Assembly (NCBI GenBank): GCA_947650365.1
Contig: CANTAL010000103.1
Location: 868,001 to 932,000 of the forward strand
Direction: 5' to 3'
Source: Chamaelirium japonicum
Lineage: Eukaryota > Streptophyta > Magnoliopsida > Liliales > Melanthiaceae
Length of the DNA stretch: 64,000 nucleotides
Position numbers and translations under genes: made by a program. The notes below the pieces were generated by a model that searched no databases, was not told the DNA's origin, and saw nothing but the letters and a program-made list of their open reading frames with translations. Shown here piece by piece: positions 54,687 to 64,000 of this stretch. The stretch's first letter is position 1; the number at the start of each line of letters is the position of its first letter.

Positions 54687-57230
54687 TAGAATGAATTAGA
54701 ATGGATCGTTCGAATGAATTAGAATGGATCGTACGAATGAATTAGAATGGATTGAATTAGAATGAATCGTACGAATGAATTAGAGTTGATACATTCATGT
54801 GAATGAATTAAAATGTATAATACGAATGAATTAGAATGGATTGTATGAATGAATTAGAAAGGATCGTGCGAATGAATTAGAATGGATACATTCGTGCGAA
54901 TGAATTAGAATGGATCGTATGAATGAATTAGATTGGATCGTATGCATGAATTAGAATGGATCGTGCGAATGAATTAGAATGGATCGTACGAATGAATTAG
55001 AATGGATCGAACGAATGAATTAGAATGGATCGTACGAATGAGTAAGAATGGATCGTACGAATGAATTAGAATGGATCGTACGAATGAATTAGAATGGATA
55101 CATTCGTGTGAATGAATTAGAATGGATCATTTGAATGAATTAGAATGGATCGTTTGAGTGAATGCGAATGGATCGTGCGAATGAATTAGAATGGATTGTA
55201 CGAATGAATTAGAATGGATCGTATGAATGAATTAGAATGGATACATTCGTGCGAATCCATTCTATTTCATTCGTACGATCCATTCTAATTCATTCGCACG
55301 ATCCATTCTAATTCATTCATACCATCCATTCTAATTCATTCGTACGATCCATTCTAATTCATTCGTACGATCCATTCTAATTCATTCGCAAAATCTATTC
55401 TAATTCATTCGTACGATCCATTCTAATTCATTCGCACGATCCATTCTAATTCATTCATACGATCCATTCTAATTCATTCGCACGAATGTATCCATTCCAA
55501 TTATTTCGTACGATCCATTCTAATTTATTCGCACAATCTATTCTAATTCATTCGTACGATCAATTCTAATTCATTCGCACGTATCCATTCTAATTCATTC
55601 ATACGATCCATTCTATTTCATTCGTACGATCCATTCTTACTCATTCGTACGATCCATTCTAATTCATTCGTACGATCCATTCTAATTCATTCGTACGATC
55701 CATTCTAATTCATTCGCACGATCCATTCTAATTCATTCATACGATCCATTCTAATTCATTCGCACGATCCATTCTAATTCATTCGCACGATCCATTCTAA
55801 TTCATTCATACAATCCATTCTAATTCATTTGCACGAATGTATCCATTCTAATTCATTCGTACTATTCGTGCAAATGAATTAGAATGGATCGTACGAATGA
55901 GTAAGAATGGATCAGACGAATGAAATAGAATGGATCGTATGAATGAATTAGAATGGATCGTGCGAATGAATTAGAATGGATCGTACAAATGAATTATAAT
56001 AGATTGTGCGAATGAATTAAAATGGATCGTAGAATGAATTAGAATGGATCGTACGAATGAATTAGAATGGATCGTACGAATGAAATAGAATGGATCGTAT
56101 GAATGAATTAGAATGGATCGTGCGAATGAATTAGAATGGATCGTACGAATGAATTAGAATAGATTGTGCGAATGAATTAGAATGGATCGTGCGAATGAAT
56201 TAGAATGGATCGTACGAATGAATTAGAATAGATTGTGCGAATGAATTAGAATGGATCGTACGAATGAATTAGAATGGATCGTACGAATTAATTAGAATGG
56301 ATCGTATGAATGAATTAGAATGGATCGTGCGAATGAATTAGAATGGATCGTACGAAGGAATTAGAATAGATCATACGAAGAAATTAGAATGGATCGTACG
56401 AATGAATTAGAATGGATCGTATGAATGAATTAGAATGGATCGTGCGAATGAATTAAAATGGATCGTACGAAGGAATTAGAATGGATCATGCGAATGAATT
56501 AGAATAGATCATACGAATGAATTAGAATGGATCGTACGAATGAATTAGAATGGATACATTCTAATTCATTCGTACGATCCATTCTAATTCATTCATACGA
56601 TCCATTCTAATTCATTCATATGATCCATTCTAATTCATTCGTACGGTATGATTCATTCTAATTCATTCGTACGATTCATTCTAATTCAATCCATTCTAAT
56701 TCATTCGTACGATCCATTCTAATACATTCGTACGATCCATTCTAATTCATTCATACGATCCATTCGTATCCATTCTAATTCATTCGTACGATCTATTCTA
56801 ATTCATTCGTACGATCCATTCTAATTCATTAATACAATCCAATCTAATTCATTCATACGATCCATTATATTTCATTCGCACGATCCATTCTTACTCATTC
56901 GCACGATCCATTCTAATTCATTCGCACGATCCATTCTAATTCATTCGTACGATCCATTCTATTTCATTCATACGATCCATTCTAATTCATTCATACGATC
57001 CATTCTAATTCATACGATCCATTCTAATTCATTCATACGATCCATTCTAATCCATTCGCACGAATGTATCCATTTTAATTCATTCGCACAATCTATTCTA
57101 ATTCATTCGTACGATCAATTCTAATTCATTAGCATGATCCATTCTAATTCATTCGTACGATCTATTCTATTTCATTCGTACAATCCATTCTTACTCAACC
57201 GTGTGATCCATTCTAATTCATTCGCACGAA
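54687..57230. repeat. Satellite, F/R/F/R blocks of 550-700 bp
   Basis: F 54687-55239, type-A joint (55240-55258), R 55259-55864, F 55865-56558, R 56559-57230. The four blocks are similar in size. Confidence 0.86.
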
Positions 57231-59400
57231 TAGTACGAATGAATTAGAATGGATACCTTCGTGCAAATGAATTAGAATGGATCGTACGAATGAGTAAGAA
57301 TGGATCGTACGAATGAATAGATCATATGAATGAATTAGAATGGATCGTTTGAGTGAATGCGAATGGATCGTGCGAATGAATTAGAATGGATTGTACGAAT
57401 GAATTAGAATGGATCGTACGAATGAATTAGAATGGATCGTATGAATGAATTAGAATGGATCGTACGAATGAATTAGAATGGATCGTACGAATGAATTAGA
57501 ATGGATTGAATTAGAATGAATCGTACGAATGAATTAGAGTTGATACATTCGTGTGAATGACTTAAAATGGATAATACGAATGAGTAAGAATGGATCGTAG
57601 AATTAGAATGGATCGTATGAATGAATAAGAATGGATCGTACGAATGAATTAGAATGGATACATTCGTGCGAATGAATTAGAATGGATCGTATGAATGAAT
57701 TAGAATGGATCGTACGAAGGAATTAGAATGGATAGTACGAATGAATTAGAATGGATACCTTCGTGCAAATGAATTAGAATGGATCGTACGAATGAGTAAG
57801 AATGGATTGTACGAATGAAATAGAATGGATCGTATGAATGAATTAGAATGGATCGTATGAATGAATTAGAATGGATACATTCGTGCGAATCCATTCTATT
57901 TCATTCGTATAATCCATTCTAATTCATTCGCACGATCCATTCTAATTCATTCATACGATCCATTCTAATTCCTTCGTACGATCCATTCTAATTCATTCGT
58001 ACGATCCATTCTAATTCATTCGCACGATCCATTCTAGTTCATGCATATGATCCATTCTAATTCATTCGTATGATCCATTCTAATTCATTCGTACGATCCA
58101 TTCTAATTCATTCGCACAATCTATTCTAATTCATTCGTACGATCCATTCTAATTCATTCGCACGATCCATTCTAATTCATTCATACGATCCATTCTATTT
58201 CATTCGTACGATCCATTCTTACTCATTCGTACGATCCATTCTAATTCATTTGCACGAAGGTATCCATTCTAATTCATTCGTACTATCTATTCTAATTCCT
58301 TCGTACGATCCATTCTAATTCCTTCGTACGATCCATTCAGATACATTCGTGCGAATCCATTCTATTTCATTCGTACGATCCATTCTAATTCATTCGCACG
58401 ATCCATTCTAATTCATTCGTACGATCCATTCTAATTCATTCGTACGATCCATTCTAATTCATTCGTACGATCCATTCTAATTCATTCGCACAATCTATTC
58501 TAAGTCATTCGTACGATCCATTCTAATTCATTCGTACGATTCATTCTAATTCATTCGCACAATCTATTCTAATTCATTCGTACGATCCATTCTAATTCAT
58601 TCATACGATCCATTCTAATTTATTCGCACGATCCATTCTAATTCATTCGTACGATCCATTCTAATTCATTCGCACAATCTATTCTAATTCATTCGAACGA
58701 TCCATTCTAATTCATTCGCACGATCCATTCTAATTCATTCATACGATCCATTCTATTTCATTCGTACGAAGGAATTAGAAAGGATCGTACGAATGAATTA
58801 GAATGGATCGTGCGAATGAATTAGAATATAGATCGTACGAATGAATTAGAATGGATGGTACAAATGAATTCGAAAGTATCCTTTCTAATTCATTCGTATG
58901 ATCCATTCTAATTCATTCGTACGATCCTTTCTAATTCCTTCGTACGAATGAAATAGAATGGATCGTATGAATGAATTAGAATGGATCGTGTGAATGAATT
59001 AGAATGGATCGTTCGAATGAATTAGAATAGATTGTGCGAATGAATTAGAATGGATCGTACGAATGAATTAGAATGGATCGTGCGAATAAATTAGAATGGA
59101 TCATATGAATGAATTAGAATGGATCGTGCGAATGAATTAGAATATGGATCGTACGAAGGAATTCGAATGGATCGTATGAATGAATTCGAATGTATCCTTT
59201 CTAATTCATTCGTACGATCCATTCTAATTCCTTCGTACGATCCATTCTAATTCATTCGTACGATCCATTCTAATTCATTCGCACGATCCATTCTAATTCC
59301 TTCGTACGATCCAATCTAATTCATTCGTACTATCCATTCTAATTCCTTCGTACGATCCATTCTAATTCCTTCGTACGATCCATTCTAATTCATTCGTACG
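57231..59400. repeat. Satellite, F, R, short mosaic
   Basis: F 57231-57873, type-A joint (57874-57892), R 57893-58762 with an internal type-A spacer (58340-58358) and a higher-order repeat (58111-58330). Then a seamless palindrome (58763-58768), F to 58870, R to 58940, palindrome (58941-58946), F to 59181, type-B joint (59182-59197), R to 59394, palindrome (59395-59400). Confidence 0.86.
58111..58330 (-). repeat. Reference reverse copy of the 10-monomer higher-order repeat
   Basis: The exact reverse order of the forward series: CGCACAATCTATTC, plain, CGCACG, CATACG, CTATTTC, CTTACTC, CATTTGCACGAAGGTATCC, CGTACTATCC, CCTTCGTACG. Other reverse copies lie at 15371-15600, 29578-29800, about 35356-35580, 37491-37700, 39651-39840, 40321-40570 and 41161-41360. 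Confidence 0.8.
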
Positions 59401-61145
59401 AATGAGTAAGAATGGATCGTACGAATGAAATAGAATGGATCGTATGAATGAATTAGAATGGATACGCGCGAATGAATTAGAATTGATCGTACGAATGAAT
59501 TAGAATAGATTGTGCGAATGAATTAGAATGGATCGTACGAATGAATTGGAATGGATACATTCGTGCGAATGAATTAGAATGGATCGTACGAATGAATTAG
59601 AATGGATCGTACGAATGAATTAGAATGGATCGTACGAATGACTTAGAATGGATCGTTCGAATGAATTAGAATAGATTGTGCGAATGAATTAGAATGGATC
59701 GTACGAATGAATTAGAAAGGATACATTCGTGCGAATGAATTAGAATGGATACCTTCGTGCAAATGAATTAGGATGGATCGTACGAATGAGTAAGAATGGA
59801 TCATACGAATGAAATAGAATGGATTATATGAATGAATTAGAATGGATCGTACGAATGAATTAGAATGGATCGTACGAATGAATTAGAATGGATCGTACGA
59901 ATGAAATAGAATGGATCGTACGAATGAAATAGGATGGATCGTACGAATGAATTAGAATAGATTGTGCGAATGGATTAGAATGGATCATACGATTGAGTAC
60001 GAATGGATTGTACGAATGAAATAGAATAGATCATACGAATGAATTAGAATGGATCGTATGAATGAATTAGAATGGATCGTGCGAATGAATTAGAATGGAT
60101 CGTACGAATGAATTAGAATGGATCGTACGAAGGAATTAGAATGGATCGTACGAATGAATTAGAATGGATCGTACGAATGAATTAGAATGGATACGAATGG
60201 ATCGTATGAATGAATTAGAATGGATCGTATCAATGAAATAGAATGGATTGTACGAAGGAATTAGAATGGATCATATGAATGAATTAGAATGGATCGTATG
60301 AATGAATTAGAATGGATCGTGCGAATAAATTAGAATGGATCGTATGAATGAATTAGAATGGATCGTACGAATGAATTAGAATGGATCGTGCGAATGAATT
60401 AGAATGGATCGTACGAAGGAATTAGAATGGATAGTATGAAGGAATTAGAATGGATACCTTCGTGCAAATGAATTAGAATGGATCGTACGAATGAGTAAGA
60501 ATGGATCATACGAATGAAATAGAATGGATCGTATGAATGAATTAGAATGGATCGTGCGAATGAATTAGAATGGATCGTGCGAATGAATTAGAATGGATCG
60601 TACGAATGAAATAGAATGGATTGTACGAATGAGATAGAATGGATCGTACGAATGAATTAGAATAGATTGTGCGAATGAATTAGAATGGATCGTACGAATG
60701 AATTAGAATGGATCGTACGAATGAATTCGAATGGATCGTACGAATGACTTAGAATGGATCATTCGAATGAATTAGAATAGATTGTGCGAATGAATTAGAA
60801 TGGATCGTACGAATGAATTAGAAAGGATACATTCGTGCGAATGAATTAGAATGGATACCTTCGTGCAAATGAATTAGGATGGATCATACGAATGAGTAAG
60901 AATGGATCGTACGAATGAAATAGAATGGATCGTATGAATGAATTAGAATGGATCGTACGAATGAATTAGAATGGATCGTACGAATGAGTAAGAATGGATC
61001 GTACGAATGAAATAGAATGGATCGTATGTATGAATTAGAATGGATACGTGCGAATGAATTAGAATGGATACGAATGGATCGTACGAATAAGTAAGAATGG
61101 ATCGTACGAATGAAATAGAATGGATCGCACGAATGAGAAATTAGA
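59401..61145 (+). repeat. Satellite F block, 1.7 kb
   Basis: A long F block with an internal near-duplicate: the GGATCATTCG/GGATCGTTCG units followed by GAAAGGATACATTCGTGCG at about 59645-59730 recur at 60740-60845, about 1.1 kb on. Confidence 0.88.
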
Positions 61146-62468
61146 ACGATCCATTCTAATTCATTCGTACGACCCATTCTAATTCATTCGCACGATCCAT
61201 TCTAATTCATTCGTACGATCCATTCTAATTCATTCGTACGATTCAGTCTAATTCAATCCATTCTAATTCATTCGTACGATCCATTCTTACTCATTCGTAC
61301 GATCGATTCTAATTTATTCATACGATCCATTCTAATTCATTCGTACGATCTATTCTATTTCATTCGTACAATCTATTCTTACTCAATCGTATGATCCATT
61401 CTAATCCATTCGCATAATCTAGTCTAATTCATTCGTACAATCCATTCTTACTCAATCGTATGATCCATTCTAATCCATTCGCACAATCTAGTCTAATTCA
61501 TTCGTACGATCCATTCTAATTCATTCGTACGATCCATTCTAATTCATTCGCACAATCTATTCTAATTCATTCGTACGATCCATTCTAATTCATTCGCACG
61601 ATCCATTCTAATTCATTCATACGATCCATTCTAATTCATTCGTACGAATGAGTAAGATGGATCGTACGAATGAAATAGAATGGATTGTACGAATGAATTA
61701 GAATGGATACATTCATGCGAATGAATTAGGATGGATCGTATGAATGAATTAGAATGGATCGTACGAAGGAATTAGAATGGATCGTACGAATGAATTAGAA
61801 TGGATCGTACGAATGAATTAGAATGGATCGTATGAATGAATTAGATTGGATCGTATTAATGAATTAGAATGGATCGTACGAATGAATTAGAATAGATCGT
61901 ACGAATGAATTAGAATGGATACGAATGGATCGTACGAATGAGTAAGAATGGATCTATTCTAATTCATTCATACGATCCATTCTAATTCATTCGTACGATC
62001 CATTCTAATTCATTCGCACGCTATTCTAATTCATTCGTAGGATCGAATGGATCGTGCGAATGAATTAGAATGGATCTTGCGAATGAATTAGAATGGATCG
62101 TACGAATGAAATAGAATGGATCGTACGAATGAATTAGAATGGATCTGGATCGTGTATCCATTCTAATTCGTTCGTACGATCCATTCTAATTCATTCGTAC
62201 GATCCATTCTTACTCATTCGTACGATCCATTCTAATTCATTTGCACGAAGGTATCCATTCTAATTCATTCGTACTATCCATTCTAATTCCTTCGTACGAT
62301 CCATTCTAATTCATTCGTACGATCCATTCTAATTCATTCGTACTATCCATTCTAATTCTTTCGCACGATCCATTCTAATTCATGCATACGATCCAATCTA
62401 ATTCATTCGCATGAATGTATCCATTCTAATTCATTCGCACGAATGTATCCATTCTAATTCATTCGTAC
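61146..62468. repeat. Satellite, R/F/R/F/R
   Basis: R 61146-61640, palindrome (61641-61646), F 61647-61955, R 61956-62044, F 62045-62140, type-D joint (62141-62159), R 62160-62468. The stretch 61641-62045 closely matches 47335-47760. Confidence 0.85.
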
Positions 62469-64000
62469 ATGTATGAATGAATTAGAATGGATCGTACGAA
62501 TGAATTAGAGTTGATACATTCATACGAATGAATTAGAATGGATCGTATGAATGAATTAGAATCGATCGTATGAATGAATTAGAATGGATACCTTCGTGCA
62601 AATGAATTAGAATGGATCGTACGAATGAGTAAGAATGGATCGTACGAATGAAATAGAATGGATCGTATGAATGAATTAGAATAGATCGTGCGAATGAATT
62701 AGAATGGATCGTACGAATGAATTAGAATAGATTGTGCGAATGAATTAGAATGGATCGTACGAATGAATTAGAATGGATCGTATGAATGAATTAGAATGGA
62801 TCGTATGAATGAATTAGAATGGATCGTACGAATGAGTAAGAATGGATCGTACGAATGAAATAGAATGGATCGTATGAATGAATTAGAATGGATACATGCG
62901 AATGAATTAGAATTGATCGTACGAATGAATTAGAATAGATTGTGCGAATGAATTAGAATGGATCGTACGAATGAATTGGAATGGATACATTCGTGCGAAT
63001 GAATTAGAATGGATCGTACGAATGAAATAGAATGGATCGTGCGAATGAATTAGAATGGATCGTACGAATGAATTAGAATGGATCGTACGAATCACTTAGA
63101 ATGGATCGTTCGAATGAATTAGAATAGATTGTGCGAATGAATTTGAATGGATCGTACGAATGAATTAGAACGGATACATTCGTGCGAATGAATTAGAATG
63201 GATCGTATGAGTGTGAATGAATTAGAATGGATTGTGCAAATAAATTAGAATGGATCTTACGAATGAATTAGAATGGATCGTACGAATGAATTAGAATGGA
63301 TACATTCGTGCAAAAGAAATAGAATGGATTGTATGAATGAATTAGAATGAATCGTGCGAATGAATTAGAATGGATCGTGCGAATGAATTAGAATGGATCG
63401 TACGAATGAATTAGAATGGATCGTGCGAATGAATTAGAATATAGATCGTACGAATGAATTAGAATGGATCGTACGAATGAATTCGAATGTATCCTTTCTA
63501 ATTCATTCGTACGATCCTTTCTAATTCCTTCGTACGAATGAATTAGAATGGATTGCATGAATGAATTAGAATAGATCGTACGATCCATTCTAATTCATTC
63601 ATATGATCCATTCTAATTCATTCGCACAATCTATTCTAATTCATTTGTACGATCTATATTCTAATTTATTCGCACGATCCATTCTAATTCATTCATACGA
63701 TCCATTTTAATTTATTCGCACGATCCATTCTAATTCATTCGTACGATCCATTCTAATTCATTCGCACAATCTATTCTAATTCACTCAAACGATCCATTCT
63801 ATTTCATTCGTACGATCCATTCTAATTCATTCGCACGAATGTATCCATTCCAATTCATTCGTACGATCCATTCTAATTCATTCGCACGATCCATTCTAAT
63901 TCATTCGTACGATCCATTCTATTTCATTCATACGATCCATTTTAATTCATTCATACGATCTATTCTAATTCTTTCGCACGAATGTATCTATTCTAATTCA
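62469..64000. repeat. Satellite, F, then R to the window end
   Basis: F 62469-63478 (partial forward higher-order repeat at 62580-62745; AACGGATACATTCG at 63169), type-B joint (63479-63494), R to 63530, palindrome (63531-63536), F to 63578, R 63579-64000. The array runs off the window. Confidence 0.86.

Larger units (their letters stand above)
9568..64000. repeat. 23-bp satellite array, 54.4 kb, with about 100 orientation switches
   Basis: The monomer is GAATTAGAATGGATCGTACG plus AAT. It contains GATC and the palindrome CGTACG. Lengthened units (about 28 bp) replace ATCGTACG by ATACATTCGTGCG or ATACCTTCGTGCA. Common variants at the CGTACG core are CGTATG, CGTGCG, TGTGCG and CATACG; elsewhere GAATTAG becomes GAAATAG, GAGTAAG or GGAATTAG. 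Blocks reading as above are called forward (F); their reverse complement is reverse (R). About 50 blocks of each alternate to the window end and presumably beyond. All open frames in it are chance products: R frames end at the TAA of CCATTCTAATTC. No other sequence interrupts it. The class (centromeric, subtelomeric or interstitial) cannot be told. Confidence 0.97.

Noticed and set aside
11018-63588. Open frames of 60-100 codons in the satellite rich in IHSNSFVRSILIHSYDPF-like repeats
   Set aside because: They are translations of the repeat. As 23 is not a multiple of three, each frame passes through all three phases and gives a 23-residue period. Most R-strand frames end alike in YDPF at the TAA of CCATTCTAATTC, and they survive only where CTAATTC is changed to CTATTTC or CTTACTC. 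No start context or conservation is evident.
9568-64000. CRISPR-like array of short repeats
   Set aside because: There are no unique spacers: the repeats abut directly and vary as in a satellite. The context is a plant retrotransposon.
9568-64000. Relation to the human GGAAT satellites II/III, because of GAATG motifs
   Set aside because: The monomer is 23 bp with a fixed ATCGTACG part, and the neighbouring element is of plant type. The shared pentamer is a chance resemblance.
9568-64000. Telomeric or telomere-like repeats
   Set aside because: No TTTAGGG or TTAGGG runs occur in the array.

Overview
The window looks like nuclear DNA from a flowering plant. Its first 9.57 kb is the 3' two-thirds of a large Ty3/gypsy LTR retrotransposon. 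A second, archaeal-type RNase H, an extra gene on the opposite strand between pol and the 3' LTR, and tandem repeats in the 3' untranslated part point to the Tat clade. The remaining 54.4 kb (9568-64000) is a single satellite DNA. I see no host gene, rRNA, tRNA or CRISPR array. The species cannot be told from the sequence.

Retrotransposon (about 1-9567). Pol runs on the + strand: reverse transcriptase (about 22-1405), archaeal-type RNase H (about 1750-2130) and integrase (about 2380-3475). It is broken by an amber stop just before the YVDD active site, by an apparent 8-nt loss, and by Asp-to-Asn in the integrase triad. Then come five 78-bp tandem repeats (3593-3982), an antisense gene on the minus strand (7475 down to 4453, one 89-nt intron, own TATA box, three premature stops), a 146-bp tandem array (7887-8470), a polypurine tract (8597-8605) and the 3' LTR (8609-9567). 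The 5' LTR, gag and most of protease lie upstream of the window. The copy cannot make its own proteins; it could move only with proteins from an intact relative.

Satellite (9568-64000). The monomer is 23 bp: GAATTAGAATGGATCGTACG followed by AAT. Forward (F) and reverse-complement (R) blocks alternate about 100 times, roughly 25 kb F and 29 kb R by my hand tally, with blocks from about 30 bp to 3 kb. The switches are not random. Most F-to-R switches I checked use one of four recurrent spacer sequences, while many R-to-F switches are seamless at the palindrome CATTCGTACGAATG. An approximately 10-monomer higher-order repeat recurs in both orientations, and larger blocks are duplicated at exact distances. 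I see no transposon or gene inside the 54 kb.

The retrotransposon abuts the satellite in mid-monomer, which suggests insertion into the array; its 3' untranslated part carries unrelated tandem repeats. The most unusual thing here is the densely inverting short-monomer satellite with reused junctions; second is the antisense gene. All boundaries within the satellite were read by eye and are good to about 20 bp.
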